In this document: one piece after another, positions 11,343 to 22,105 of the stretch
Layout: every line of letters begins with the position of its first letter
How positions within the stretch are numbered: position 1 is the first letter of the stretch
Assembly: GCA_018398585.1 (NCBI GenBank)
Contig: JAGTTD010000022.1
Location: 11,323,501 to 11,387,500, forward strand
From: Simmondsia chinensis
Taxonomy: Eukaryota; Streptophyta; Magnoliopsida; Caryophyllales; Simmondsiaceae
Direction: 5' to 3'
Length of the DNA stretch: 64,000 nucleotides
The notes under the pieces: generated by a model
Told to the model about the DNA's origin: nothing
Seen by the model: the letters and a program-made list of their open reading frames with translations, nothing else
Database searches by the model: none
Program-made: the position numbers and the translations under genes

Positions 11343-11555
11343 CAATTCAAACTCTATGTTTGCTGCGTTCTCATCCATGTGTCGCGTCTCCATACCCACA
11401 GGCCCTCCTTGCCGCCAATCCTTCCTTGCCTAGATGTTGCCGATATCATCATCAACTCTTTAATCCGAGATTTATGTTCCAGTCGTGTCCCTGCTGATCA
11501 ACCAACCAATGACTTATCCACCAAGCTATCCGCCAAAGGAAGCGAGGTTGCATCA
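11343..11555. other. Unassigned GC-richer segment
   Basis: Pyrimidine-rich, clearly less AT-rich than the viral DNA on either side, and not similar to viral modules. An open frame beginning at 11379 runs through it into viral reverse-transcriptase connector sequence. It could be captured host DNA or part of an older insertion; I do not recognise it. Confidence 0.4.
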
Positions 11556-12200
11556 GAAAGAAAGAAACTTATGAAAATGATTCCAATAAAAGAAATATTT
11601 CAACCAAAGTTGGACCAATTCAAATGAACAAGGAATTATTAGAATACTATAAGAAAGAAGGTTTGTTCTGCCTTCTATGTGAATAAACAAGAAGAACTTG
11701 AAAGAGGAGTCCCAAGGCCTATAGTTAGTTATAAGCCTCTCAATAAGTTCTTTAGTGGATTCGATATCCAATTCCAGACAAAAAAGATTTACTTAGTAGA
11801 TTATATGGTGAAAATATCTTTTCAAAATTTGATGTAAAAAGTGGTTTCTGGCAAATTTAAATACATGAAAAGTATCGATAAAAAACAACATTTACAATTC
11901 CATTCAGACATTACGAATGGAATTAATGCTTTTTAGTCTAAAAAATGCCCCTTCGGAATTTCAAAATATTATAAATGATACTTTTACATACACAGACTTT
12001 ATCATCATTTAAATTGATGATATTCTTATTTTTTTCAAACAACACATATCAATATTTCAAACATCTAAACATTCTATTAAATATTATAAAAAGAAATGGG
12101 TTAGTTCTATCTGCTTCAAAAATAAAACTATTTCAAACCAAAATTAGATTTCTAGGACATAATATCTTTTAGAGAACAACAAAACCCACTGCAAGAACAA
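11555..12200 (+). pseudogene. Viral copy 4: reverse transcriptase remnant
   Basis: This copy does not have the shared truncation: reverse transcriptase continues past the catalytic box (stop codon at 12010-12012 in place of the tyrosine, both aspartates kept at 12016-12021) into the thumb segment (frame 11975-12172) and on to RNase H. It is the reference for what copies 1-3 lost. Multiple frameshifts are present. Confidence 0.75.
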
Positions 12201-12920
12201 TCGATTTTCCTGATAGATTTCTAAATGAATTAAAAGATAAAACCCAAAGTTTTTTTTAGGATATTTAAACTATATTTCATATTTGTCTTCCCAACCTTGG
12301 GCAATTATGTTAATCTTTGTATCAAAGGCTTCAAAATCATCCACCACCATGGACAGATGAACAATCAAAAAAAAGTTCAAAACTTTAAGCATAAAGCTAA
12401 GACTTTTCTATGTTTAGGACAACCTAATCCAAAAGCATCCCTTATAGTAGAAAAAGATGCCGCAGACCTAGGATATGGAGGAATACTCAAGCAACACTTA
12501 GAGTCAAACCATGAATAAATGGTTAGATTTCATTTAGGTTTATGGCTCAGACCTCAAAAAAACTATTCAACTATTATAAAGAAGAATTTATCAATTATTT
12601 TATGTATTTTAAAATTTCAAGATAATTTATATAATAAAAAATTTTCTTTTATACAATAAAAAAATTTTCTTTTACGAATAGATTGCAAATCATCAAAAGA
12701 CGTTTTACAAAAAGTTGTAAAAAATTTGGTTTCAAAACAAATATTTGATAGATGACAAGAAATATTGTCAGTCTTTGATTTTAAAATTGAGTTTATTAAA
12801 GGTCAGGATAATTCACTTTCAAATTTTCTAACGAGAGAATATTTTCAAGGACACGATTAATCGATTTCAAAACGATGTCAAAGGATAAAGGAAAAGGGAA
12901 GATTTAGTTCTCAGAAGACT
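12200..12920 (+). pseudogene. Viral copy 4: connection and RNase H remnant
   Basis: Contains the tether and RNase H following copy 4 reverse transcriptase. The frame at 12297-12518 carries the first RNase H segment with its aspartate-containing strand and Gly-Tyr-Gly-Gly. The domain end near 12780-12920 matches 8870-9085. RNase H removes RNA from the RNA-DNA hybrid in reverse transcription; this copy is frameshifted. Confidence 0.65.
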
Positions 12921-13450
12921 ATGCAATGACTTTGAGGCCCCATTGAACATCTCCCTTAATCAAAATAGCTTGGTTTAGAGCATTTCTTTACAACCTTTTG
13001 ACCACTCATGGTTTTTTCAATTCAAGAAAAAATCAAGAAATTTTACATCCTGGTTTTATGAAAGGTGGCATTTCTTCGGAAGCACCACCGATATCCACCC
13101 TACAAATGCAAAATCTTTGTTCAAGATTTATTCAAAATATTCAGAAGATAGTCCTCTAGATTCAATTATAAACTTTCATTCAAATTTTTAAATTCCTTGG
13201 ATCCTTTGTTGGTCATTCAAAACCACTCCATTTTTTAAACACCCTTACCCTATATCTTTAGTAAGGGAATACAAAATTATATGGTCGGAAAAATATGTTC
13301 CTGAATGTGATTGTTTCACTAAATTTTTTGAAAATTATAAAAATAAAGATATCCATAGTCTCCCTCCAAGCTTTTCAATTACCCCTTCAAATCTCAACCA
13401 TCTAAACTAATAGTATCTAGTTTTTCATCAAAATCAAAGTCCTTGAGCTC
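12920..13450 (+). other. Viral downstream sequence, copy 4
   Basis: Coding-like but broken sequence after RNase H. It includes a conserved-looking stretch near 13000-13170 that I cannot assign to a known caulimovirid domain. No intact frame longer than about 60 codons remains. Confidence 0.35.
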
Positions 13451-13871
13451 AAAGAAAACTAATAATTTTTATTATATATGACCAATATAAAAATTAAATA
13501 TAGTTTTTTGACAGTTAATTTTACAAAAGAAAAAATTTTTAATTGTTAAATGTTTTTTTAATAGTTGAAATATTTTAATATATTTTTGCGTATTTACATG
13601 AAAATTTTATGTACTTGAGTCATTTTATCAATTTAGTCTATGTACTTTTAATTGTGTCAATCTAATTTCTATAAAATTCAAATTTTTTCAATTTAATCAT
13701 CTAGTGCAAATTAAAGTTAAATTATTGACATTTATGTAAAATGCAAATGACCCAAAGTAAACCCTTCTGCTAACTCAATTTAAACTCATCCATCAGCCGA
13801 GCACTAAAAATTGGGAAATTGTCACTTAAGTACTCTGATATTTGATCATTTATCACCTACGTACCCTAATA

Positions 13872-13902
<31 letters not shown>

Positions 13903-13905
13903 GAG

Positions 13906-14308
13906 TGTTAGCTTCCAATTAAGAATTGAAAGTCTAACCTAGTAGAAGAAAGAGTTAAGATGAGAAGAGAAGTGAAAGAGGATGAGAAATAGAGAAAGAG
14001 ATGAGAAAAGAGAGATAATTCCAAAAGGAAATCAGTTTATATTTCATTGAATACTTCAATTACAAGCTTAAGGTCCTATTTATAGACCTTTGGAAACAAT
14101 GCATCAAGACTAACCGACTAAACCCCAAAAAACTGCCTTTTCCGCCAAATTCAGCAAACCGCCTCCAAATTTGACCTGCGTTGACCAGTACCCTCCTTTG
14201 GCACCTAAAACCGACTTAATTACAATTTAAAAGTATACAACTCACACTTGGAACAATACCCAGCCACTACTAACAGAAATTACAATTAAATTCTAACGAT
14301 TCATAACA
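13906..14308 (-). repeat. Gypsy-1 3' LTR
   Basis: 403 bp, TGTTAGC...CATAACA. Carries 30 bp (within about 14010-14045) absent from the other LTR. Minus-strand TATA box visible as CTATTTATAG at 14076-14085. Confidence 0.93.
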
Positions 14309-14321
14309 TTCCCTCCCTCTT
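14309..14321 (-). other. Gypsy-1 polypurine tract
   Basis: TTCCCTCCCTCTT on the plus strand, i.e. a pure purine run on the minus strand abutting the 3' LTR. It is the expected primer for plus-strand DNA synthesis. Confidence 0.85.
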
Positions 14322-14712
14322 GAGAAGCTTCTTGTCCTCAAGAAGTGAAGCTTGGGAATTGGCTCTTCAAGATATTGCAATTTTCCCAAGTCATCAAACT
14401 CTTGTTCAAGTTGCACCAAGTCACCAATACCTCCTGCGCAACACCGTGATCGTGCTGCAGCTTCCTCCGAGCCTTTACAGCAGCAGGTTACAACACCAGT
14501 AGGCCGCTCGTTTCTACAGCAGGTGGATCCTGGGCAGCTACAGCTCCTTTTTTAACCTGTTTTTTAAGTAGGGACACGTGAAACATGGGATGAATGTATG
14601 AATGCGAAGGTAAGTCTAGCTTATAAGCAACATTGCCAATTTTCTCCAGAATTTTGTACGGGCCAAAGTATCAAGCACTTAGCTTGACATTACGCCTGAC
14701 AGCCAAAGAGGA
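14322..14712 (-). pseudogene. Gypsy-1 integrase tail and chromodomain-like segment
   Basis: Reading on from the integrase frame through a stop at about 14713, the sequence keeps the typical 'HPMFHVSLL' region of chromovirus integrases (about 14580-14620). Further on is a chromodomain-like segment with a Leu-Val-x-Trp strand and a following Trp (about 14330-14450). Such chromodomains steer integration toward chromatin marks. It is interrupted by stops. Confidence 0.6.
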
Positions 14713-15063
14713 CTATCTATACAGTTGTAATTTAAGGTAGACCATGTCACCAACGTCATAGCTTTTGTCTACCCTTTTCTTATCTGCATAGTACTTCATT
14801 CGAGCTCGAGCTTGTTGGAGATTGTCCTTAAGCACTTGCTTAATTTGCTTCCTCTGCTGAACTAAATTAGTAGCTGCTGAATCAATCTTGCCCGGTTGTT
14901 GCAGCAGCAAAGGTGAAGGAGGTGGGCAACCATACAAAGCATGAAAGTGTGAAGTGCCAATTGATGTATGGAAGTGAGTGTTGAACCAAAACTCAGCCAA
15001 CGAGAGCCAATGATTCCACTCTTTGGGCCTTAAGAAGACCATACTTCGAAGGTATTGTTCCAA
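14713..15063 (-). pseudogene. Gypsy-1 integrase, carboxyl part
   Basis: 116 codons continuing the integrase catalytic core after one stop codon at 15064-15066: the helix with 'WLSLAEFWFNTHFH', then the 'ALYG' segment and a basic region ending in 'YDVGDMVYLKL', the usual start of the integrase C-terminal domain. Same frame as the upstream integrase, so a single nonsense change separates them. Confidence 0.85.
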
Positions 15064-15066
15064 ACA

Positions 15067-15501
15067 CTAGTTGACTAGTTCGGTTTGGCCATCCGTTTGA
15101 GGATGATAAGAGGAACTAAGTGTCAATGTGGTGCCCATCAACTTGAACAACTCCCTCCAAAACGTGCTTGTGAAGATCATGTCCCGATCCGACACAATGG
15201 ATTGAGGCAATCCATGTAATTTGTAAATGTTGTCAAGGAAAATCCTAGCCAATTTTTCAGCCGTGACAGGTCGAGTGAGAGCAATGAAATGGCTATACTT
15301 GGTGAAACAATCCACCACTACCCAAATAACCTCCTTGCCTTCGGATTTCGGCAATCCTTCAATGAAATCCATGCTAATATGAATCCAAGCTCCATCCAGA
15401 ATAGGAAAAGGTTGAAGTAGACCCTTGTAATGATGATCTCCCAATTTCGTTTGTTGGCACACTTCACAAGATTTCACATAATCACTCACATCTTTTTTCA
15501 T
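15067..15501 (-). pseudogene. Gypsy-1 integrase, zinc finger end and catalytic core
   Basis: 144 codons beginning in the HHCC zinc-binding domain ('CEVCQQTKL') and covering the catalytic core. The D-D-E residues are all visible: 'SMDFIEGL', 'VSDRDMIF' and 'TDGQTELVN'. Integrase joins element cDNA to host DNA. The amino-terminal part of the zinc domain lies at 15502-15657, beyond stop codons in the same frame. Confidence 0.9.
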
Positions 15502-15657
15502 GCTCGGCCATGTAAAGTATGCTTTAATTCTTTAATAAGTGCCTTCTACACCAGCGTGAACTCCCCAAGCAGCATCGTGTGAGGCTTGGATGACTTGTTT
15601 TCTCAAATCAGTGGCAGAACCCACGAACAGCTTGCCTTGGATTCGAATCAAACCTTT
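15502..15657 (-). pseudogene. Gypsy-1 RNase H-integrase spacer
   Basis: Same frame as its neighbours but with stop codons near 15660 and 15530. Encodes the spacer after RNase H and the histidine half of the integrase zinc finger. The stop at 15658-15660 is TAG where related elements usually have tryptophan, consistent with a G-to-A change. Confidence 0.65.
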
Positions 15658-16212
15658 CTACACTGTAATTCCAGTGTCTGCAGCAGCGTTTTTTGTACCT
15701 GAACTACGCACAGCAGCAACTATTTTCTCCTGAGCAAAAAGATCTCCCTCATAGGACTTATGTAGGTCTTCCACCCATGAAGGTACTACCACGGAAATAG
15801 CAATGCAAGGGCCCTGATCAGCATCCTCAAAACGCCTTGACAGTGCATCCGTAGCTGCGTTTTCCTTGCCACTTCTATACTCGATGTCATAATCAAGGCC
15901 TAGCATCTTCATGAGACCTTTCTTTTGAATTCTCGTCATGATCTTTTGTTCAAGGAGATACTTGAGGCTTTGGTGATCCGCCCGAATGATGAACTTGTGA
16001 CCCTCCAAATAGTGCCTCCATTTCTCCACGGCTAAGAGAATTGCAAGGTACTGCTTCTCATAAGTCGACATGGAACTTAGAGCTTGGCTCAAGTAAGCAA
16101 TTGCCCTTCCCTTTTGAGAAAGAACATCCCCTATACCAGTACCACTTGCATCGGTCTCCAAAATAAAGCTCTCAGTAAAGTTCGGCATTGTCAAAACTGG
16201 TGCAGCACACAT
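15658..16212 (-). pseudogene. Gypsy-1 RNase H
   Basis: 184 codons containing a complete retroelement RNase H. The catalytic D-E-D-D residues are visible in 'ETDASGTG', 'YEKQYLAI', 'RADHQSL' and 'ATDALSRR'. A TGA just upstream (within 16254-16257), where tryptophan is usual, separates it from reverse transcriptase in the same frame. Confidence 0.9.
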
Positions 16213-16254
16213 TGCAACTTTAAGGGCTTCAAATGCAGCTTGAGATCTCTCACT

Positions 16255-17808
16255 TCACTTAAAATCATCCTTCCTCAAGAGCTCTATTAGGGTTTTGGCA
16301 ATAGAACCATAACCCTTAATAAATTTTCTATAATACCCAGTCAATCCCAAAAATCCCCTCAATTGCTTCAAGGTGATTGGAATTGGCCACTCTTGCATAG
16401 CACGGATCTTGCTAGGATCAGTAGATACTCCCTCGTGAGAGATGATATGACCCAAATACTTGAGCTTATTTTGAGCAAACGAACATTTGGACAACTTTGC
16501 AAAGAACTTGTGTTGCTGCATCAATACAAACACTTGTCTGAGGTGAGTGAGATGAGCTTCATATGTTGAGCTATAAATCAGTATGTCATCGAAGAAAACG
16601 AGCACTAACTTCCTCAAAAAAGGCTTGAAAACGTCATTCATGGCTGCTTGGAAAGTGGCCGGGGCATTTGTTAAACCGAAAGGCATAACAACGAACTCGA
16701 AATGGCCATGATGAGTTTGAAAAGCTGTCTTGTAGATATCCGGCTCGAGGAACCTGATTTGATGATATCCTTGCCTCAAATCCAGCTTTGAAAAGAAGCA
16801 CGCTCCATGTAGCTCATCAAGCAAGTCGTCTATGACCGGAATAGGAAACTTGTCTTTCACGGTTGAAGCATTCAACCGACGGTAGTCAATACACATTCTG
16901 GCCGACCCATCCTTCTTTTTCACGTGGATCACAGGTGAAGCAAAAGGACTACGACTCGGTCTAATGAAACTCATGTGAAGAAGCTCTTCAACCCGCCGCT
17001 CAATCTCTGTCTTTTGACCGTGTGGGTATCGGTATGGCCTAATTTTGAACTGCTCAGCATTACCACGCAATGGAATGGCGTGGTCTACACTCCTTTGAGG
17101 AGGAAGACTCTTAGGCTCCTCAAAAATGTCCCCAAATTCATCAACTAAGGTCTGCACCTCATGTTGAATACCCTGCTGCAGCTCAGCCGAAGATAACTTG
17201 AACAATTGACCAATCCATTGTATTGCCTTCTTCTTGATTCCATCGTACACACTTTTGCCATCAATTAACTTGAGATGAGCCTCCTCAGACATACCTTTCA
17301 AGGACACTTTGGTGCCATGAATCTTAGATGCGACGGTCATCTTATCAAAATCAAATATAATTGGGTTGAAGGTCCTCATCCAATCCACCCCAAGCACCAT
17401 ATCACAACCACCCAAAGGAAGAACTCTGAAATCAAAGGTGAAGTGATGTTCTTGCATAGACCACGGGAATGCTATGCACTTGTTATGAATTGTTAACAAA
17501 TTGCCATCAGCCACCATCACTTGTAAGGGATGAGTCTTTATTGCTTCATGCCTAACCTTCTTACTCAACTTGGGATCGATGAAGCTATGTGTACTTCCAC
17601 TATCAATGAGGATAATGATGGAATGTTTTCCAGCCTTGCCTCTGATTTTGATAGTGTTATGAGCTCCACTCCCAGTTAAAGCCTTCATTGATATTTTCAC
17701 TTCATCTTCACTCAAATCCTCTTGTGAAGAATCTCCAACACTGTCAATTTCTGCTGCCGATTGCTCACTGTCTGATTCAGCTTCAGCACGGATCGCTTTA
17801 GCACACAT
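16255..17808 (-). pseudogene. Gypsy-1 protease and reverse transcriptase
   Basis: The longest open stretch of the window, 517 codons. Aspartic protease comes first ('IILIDSGSTHSFID', about residues 65-80). After a linker comes reverse transcriptase with 'MCIDYRRLNAST', 'SKLDLRQGYHQIR', 'MPFGLTNAPATFQ' and catalytic 'FFDDILIYS', where Phe replaces the more usual Tyr, as is common in this family. It ends in the connection before RNase H. Intact in itself, but cut off by a stop at each end. Confidence 0.93.
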
Positions 17809-17814
17809 TAATGC

Positions 17815-18048
17815 TTATGTTTTGCACCTATGTCCAGGCTGATACGGCTGGTTACAACGAAAGCAAAGTCTTACCGAGCTTCTGTCAATAGCACGCTTAA
17901 AACCTGTACCAGAACTTGCTCTCGGTTGTGATCTGAATTTGCTGCTCAGCTGCTTAAACTTGTCACTTGATTGTACATGAGTAGCTTCAATCAATTTTTC
18001 CTTGTTATAGGCACCTGACAAGGTCTTAGGACCAATGGTTTTCACCAT
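17815..18048 (-). pseudogene. Gypsy-1 gag, nucleocapsid part
   Basis: 77 codons ending in a degenerate CCHC knuckle ('CFRCNQPYQPGHRCKT'), the RNA-binding nucleocapsid segment. It shares the frame of pol. The upstream gag pieces are in another frame, so the only frame change in the element lies between 18048 and 18075. Confidence 0.85.
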
Positions 18049-18074
18049 GTTTTTGATCCAAGGCTTTAATCCAC

Positions 18075-18299
18075 TTATAAAGCAGAAACATAATATGACT
18101 CGGCATCCTCGGGAGCTATAGTCAAAACGGATAACAAATTTGCTCTTAAGTTCTCAAACCTAAGCATATACTCCTTTACGGTCGTAGTTTGGGATAATGT
18201 GTTAAAGTTATCCACAACATCCGTTGATTCCCCTTCTCCATAGCGTTCACACATTTCTTCTACGAATTGGTCCCAAGAAAGGTTCGGTTTGCTCTTCAA
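18075..18299 (-). pseudogene. Gypsy-1 gag, capsid core part 2
   Basis: 74 codons with the retrotransposon gag signature 'SWDQFVEEMCERYGEGE' followed by 'VKEYMLRFENLRANLL'. It forms the virus-like particle core. One stop separates it from 18312-18545 in the same frame. Confidence 0.85.
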
Positions 18300-18311
18300 C
18301 AGACTATAGTA

Positions 18312-18545
18312 TCAAACCTCATGTTCACCATGTAGATGCACTGCAGCTAATTGGAGCTTTTCATCATCAGGTATGCTGTAATACATGAAATACCGATCAC
18401 ACCTTCTCAGCCATGATTCCGGTAGTTTTCCATCAAAAGGATCAATTTCGACTTTTGACTGCTTGTGATTACCACTCCTACCACCAGATATAATGTCATT
18501 ACTCACTGTTCTATTCTGGTAATGTCGCTCAGGAGGTCTGTCCAA
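18312..18545 (-). pseudogene. Gypsy-1 gag, capsid core part 1
   Basis: 77 codons with 'KVEIDPFDGKLPESWLRRC', the usual beginning of the plant Ty3/Gypsy gag domain. Same frame as 18075-18299. Confidence 0.8.
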
Positions 18546-19250
18546 ATATTCGAGCTCATCAAAATCAGTCCTGCGTTGCCCAGCTGAAATCTATGGCCTG
18601 CTACTGCGTTCCGTATTCAAAGCCTCAGGTCTGCAATGTACCTGTTCAGAGGCTCGATCCTGATTATCTACATCAAATTCAGGTTGCAAGGATTGATTTT
18701 CAGCTGCTCTGATGTTAATTGAAGGTCCTACAGTCGCCTGCACTACCAGAGATTTGCCACGGTTCCTCACCAGAATCTCAGGCCTGTCAACATTCTCTTG
18801 CTGCTAATCGGTCTCCTTCTGCTGAAAGATCTGACTTGCAAGCTTCAAGATCACATCAACACTTGATTCTTTTTGTCTATTAGCTTGCTCTTGCAATTTT
18901 TCAATTTTATCTTCAATTTGTTGCAGCTGCTCTTCCTTATTCGAGTCTTTATCCAAAATCAATTTCAACAATTGCTGAATGCTATCACTCCTCTGCATAT
19001 TCTCGAGTTGCTGCTGATCAAACCTATCTTTGAGCTCGATTTGCTATTGCTCAAACTTAGCATCAAACTTAGCATTCAGCTGTTCTAACTTGTCATTTAA
19101 ATCCCGGTGATGATCACTAGATACATTAGCACCAGAACTCATAACTGCAGCAACAAAATCCAATCCAGAACCTGGCGCATTGGCACCTCTAGCTCCAGAT
19201 CTGGTTCTCACGCCTCCGATCATATTTTTCTTTGATTTTGCCAGCCTCAA
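18546..19250 (-). pseudogene. Gypsy-1 gag, amino-terminal part
   Basis: Begins with ATG at 19250 about 25 bases downstream of the primer site. Open pieces 19044-19250 and 18804-18998 share one frame. The latter has a Glu/Gln/Lys-rich coiled-coil-like stretch. Stops near 19041, 18801 and 18590 break it. This part of gag is poorly conserved; it is assigned by position. Confidence 0.7.
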
Positions 19251-19274
19251 TCAATCAATTGATTGCTTGAACCA

Positions 19275-19286
19275 GCTCTGATACCA
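19275..19286 (-). other. Gypsy-1 primer binding site (tRNA-iMet)
   Basis: GCTCTGATACCA on the plus strand is the exact complement of the plant tRNA-iMet primer site, two bases from the 5' LTR. Confidence 0.92.
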
Positions 19287-19288
19287 AT

Positions 19289-19661
19289 TGTTAGCTTCCA
19301 ATTAAGAATTGAAAGTCTAACCTAGTAGAAGAAAGAGTTAAGATGAGAAGAGAAGTGAAAAGGGATGAGAAATAGAGAAAGAGATGAGAAAATATTTCAT
19401 TGAATACTTGAATTACAAGCTTAAGGTCCTATTTATAGACCTTGGGAAACAATGCATCAAGACTAACCGACTAAACCCCAAAAAACTGTTTTTCCCACCA
19501 AATTCAGCAAACCGCCTCCAAATTTGACCTGCGTTGACTAGTACCCTCCTTTGGCGCCTAAAACCGACTTAACTACAATTTAAAAGTATACAACTCACAC
19601 TTGGAACAATACCCAGCCACTACTAACAGAAATTACAATTAAATTCTAACGATTCATAACA
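19289..19661 (-). repeat. Gypsy-1 5' LTR
   Basis: 373 bp, TGTTAGC...CATAACA, with TATA box CTATTTATAG at 19429-19438. It lacks the 30-bp stretch of the partner LTR. Confidence 0.93.
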
Positions 19662-20221
19662 ATGAGGTACCCTAAGGTTTCAAAATTTTATCACTTAGGT
19701 ACCCTATGAGAGAATTTTGTGAATTTTTGTAAAATTTGCTCATTTTTTTTTTCAAAATACTGGTGTCATAGATGATTACAATAATATGTATATGTTATAT
19801 CAATTTTTTCAATTAAAATCAAATAGAATACAAAAAAAGGCCATTGCATTATGACAGAAGATATCGGTACATTTGTGAAATAATGTGGTACATTAACACT
19901 GTACAATAAAATATCATAACATTATTATAAAAGACACCTATGTATTCTTATAACTATATCCTATATTAGCAATTTTTAGTAAAAATCTATATAATTTTCA
20001 AAAATGATATGTAATTGATAATTTAAGGTCCCTCATTATATATATTGAAACGTCAGAATACCTGGGTAATTAATCCTCAAACCTCAGAGTACCTAAGTGA
20101 TAAATTCCTATAAAAATTATGTCATCTCCTAAATGCTAATTGACACAATTAGAAGTACAGGAGCAGAATTTACACAATAGGTAATTACAAGAACCTTTCT
20201 CGTAAATAACTCTATATTTTT

Positions 20222-21330
20222 ATGACTCGATACTCCACTAGAAGATGGCAGTTCAAATTTTTTTCTGTACTAAAATTTTATTTATTAAAAAATATATTTA
20301 ATATATATATATATGTATATAATTGGTTTAGAAAAAATAAATATTTTTTATCACTTTTTATAATTTAATATTTTTTATCATGATATTTGATATATTTAAA
20401 TAAATTATTTTTAATCTTTCAAAAATTTTAAAAGTTGGGGTACAATTGATTTTAATAGTTTGGAGCATCAAATTAATTTTAGATAATAGATTGAAGGTGT
20501 CTTTATGAAATTAAAGTTTTTTTTTTTTTTTTTTTTGCGGGGGCGAGGGTATGTTTGATGATATTATTGGGAGAGGTTACATTGATATTGATCAATAGTT
20601 CGGGGGTCTCTTTGGTATTTATCCTTTTCGGAACCCACCTTCAAAATAGTCATTTTTCACTTAACTATCATAGTTTTTCAATTTGTTAGTAAAATACCTT
20701 CAAAAGTTAATTTTTTTTTAATCAACCACTTATTTTTACGCCTTTTGTTTTTTCTACTGATCGTTTTGTGATCCTCAAGCTCCAGCTATTTGATCTCGAG
20801 ATCACTTTTGATTATATTAAAGTTATATTTTGATCACCCATTACATTATTTTACTAGCAATCTAAGTCATTTAATTAAAATGAGAAATCACAATGTGTCT
20901 CACGTAGGATTTATCATTCCTAATATGTCAAAAACCGAGCCTTTGATAGTGAAGAACTATAAGATGTGGCTGATAAGATTGAGTTCTTCCTAGGCAAAAT
21001 TGAAGTTCACTACAATCTCTTTAATGAGGGAACCCCTCCCAGGTTCAATAAGGATTTTTGACAAGAATAACCAAACTTGTCGGGGGATGCTTCTCCACTT
21101 CATGATAGCACCCTTATACCAAACTTGTAGACGTGAATCCCTAACAAGTAAGCCAACTGGCTTATCCTCGGGGAGAAGAACTTCATTCATTTTCTCGGTA
21201 AGAAACTAAGGCACGGAAAACCGACTAATGGCTTTAATTATAACCAAAAGCTTTCTTTATTAGCCTCTTGGGCTGGCGTATAAATGAAGATCATAACGAA
21301 GCCATTAGTTAGACGATTTTTTTTATCTTA
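20222..21330. other. Intergenic, no gene recognised
   Basis: AT-rich DNA with a 20-base T run at 20517-20536 next to GCGGGGGCGAGGG. Frames at 20790-20993 and 20990-21209 resemble nothing known and overlap on opposite strands. The last part may be 5' sequence of LINE-B. Confidence 0.4.
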
Positions 21331-22105
21331 GTGTCTCACCAGAGATATGAATGAACTTCTTCTCCTCAAGGATAAGTAAATGAGCTTACTTGTTAGGGCT
21401 TCTTGTCTTAGTCAGTCATGACCATTTATGTAATGATTATGACTAAGTAGAAGTCCCCATCTTCGGGAAATATTAGGCCAATGTTTGGTTCAAATATAAT
21501 GGTCAGAAATCTATCCCCAGGCTATTATTCGTCATGGGATAATAACAACTTATGACATGCACCCCTCTCGTTTGCCATTAACAAATGGTGTCTCGGAGAC
21601 TGCGTCTATTTTAATTTAATCCCAAGCGGACTATGACTAATAAGGTTCGCTCTATCGTAGCGTCAGCCTGGCATACTCGTGTTCTTCACCCTTGGCATTG
21701 TTCATAAACTTTGATTCGTTAAGCGTCAAATTAAGAGTTGGATTACTGGTTTGGAGACAAATTCCACGACAATTAAGTAGGAACGAGGATAAATTTTGAG
21801 ATATATACGAATCTACTATTGAGAAAGTCTACTTCCTAGTCGGATATGCACAGATGTAAATAGCTTTCAAAAGTAACACGAAATCTGCTTCTTTTTAATG
21901 CAAAAAAAAAAAAAAATTAGGGTCATTATGCAGGCAAAGCATGGCTAGTAAACGGGGATCAGAACTCTAGATTTTTTTTAAATGGTCAATGATCACATAA
22001 AAAGAGGACAACAAATCACTAGACCCAAAGATAACTTGGGAGGTCCAGGTTGAAGATACATTAATGACCAATGCTCAATTTTTGTTGAATTTAGAAGGTG
22101 TTTTG
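21330..22105 (+). pseudogene. LINE-B: segment between endonuclease and reverse transcriptase
   Basis: Parallels LINE-A at 32990-33780 along its length (for example AATGTTTGGTTCAAA, and ATCCCAAG-GG-CTATGA at about 21620 and 33295). It includes the coding remnant of 'GDQNSRFF', typical of plant L1 ORF2 just before reverse transcriptase (about 21955-21975). No intact frame. Cut on its right by the LTR element at 22106. Confidence 0.65.

Larger units (their letters stand above)
1..13450 (+). mobile_element. Endogenous caulimovirid-like (pararetrovirus) array, four decayed copies
   Basis: AT-rich block carrying recurring pararetrovirus modules, all on the plus strand: aspartic protease, reverse transcriptase, 30K-type movement protein, a variable linker, coat protein with CCHC knuckle, and RNase H. 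The order is PR-RT-MP-linker-CP / RT-MP-CP tail-PR / RT-MP-linker-CP-RNase H end / (solo LTR) / RT-RNase H. Module order and the MP and CP types resemble the single-polyprotein petuvirus/florendovirus group of Caulimoviridae; the genus is inferred. Every module carries stops and frameshifts, so nothing here is functional. The array is cut at its left by the window edge and interrupted at 9620-11337. Confidence 0.85.
13906..19661 (-). mobile_element. Ty3/Gypsy chromovirus, near full length (Gypsy-1)
   Basis: Complete element on the minus strand: two TG...CA LTRs, tRNA-iMet primer site, gag, protease, reverse transcriptase, RNase H, integrase and a chromodomain-like tail, polypurine tract, and a perfect 5-bp target duplication ATGAG (13901-13905 and 19662-19666). 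Small size and short LTRs suit the Reina/Galadriel type, an inference. The coding region has many stop codons and one frame change, so it cannot move by itself. The LTRs differ by about eleven substitutions by eye plus one 30-bp indel, indicating fairly recent insertion. Confidence 0.93.
13813..20110. mobile_element. Inner MITE, split by the chromovirus
   Basis: Long imperfect inverted repeats: the left arm at 13813-13890 matches the complement of about 20035-20110, both containing CACTTA-G-TACTCTGA. An 8-bp direct repeat TAAAAATT flanks it (13805-13812 and 20111-20118). About 540 bp once the retrotransposon is removed, with no coding capacity. The 8-bp duplication would fit a hAT-type MITE; the long arms would also fit a Mutator-like one. 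Confidence 0.6.
13588..20212. mobile_element. Outer MITE, Mutator-like, split by nested insertions
   Basis: Terminal inverted repeats pair 13588-13665 with about 20135-20212; shared blocks include GTATTTAC/GTAAATAA and TACTTTTAATTGTGTCAAT with its inverted counterpart. A 9-bp direct repeat TATATTTTT lies at 13579-13587 and 20213-20221, as expected for Mutator-like elements, although AT-rich repeats can match by chance. Without the nested insertions it is about 320 bp. A relative lies at 58427-58913. Confidence 0.6.

Noticed and set aside
1..13450. An intact or activatable integrated virus
   Set aside because: Every copy lacks whole modules and carries stops, frameshifts and changed catalytic residues. 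No complete polyprotein is encoded.
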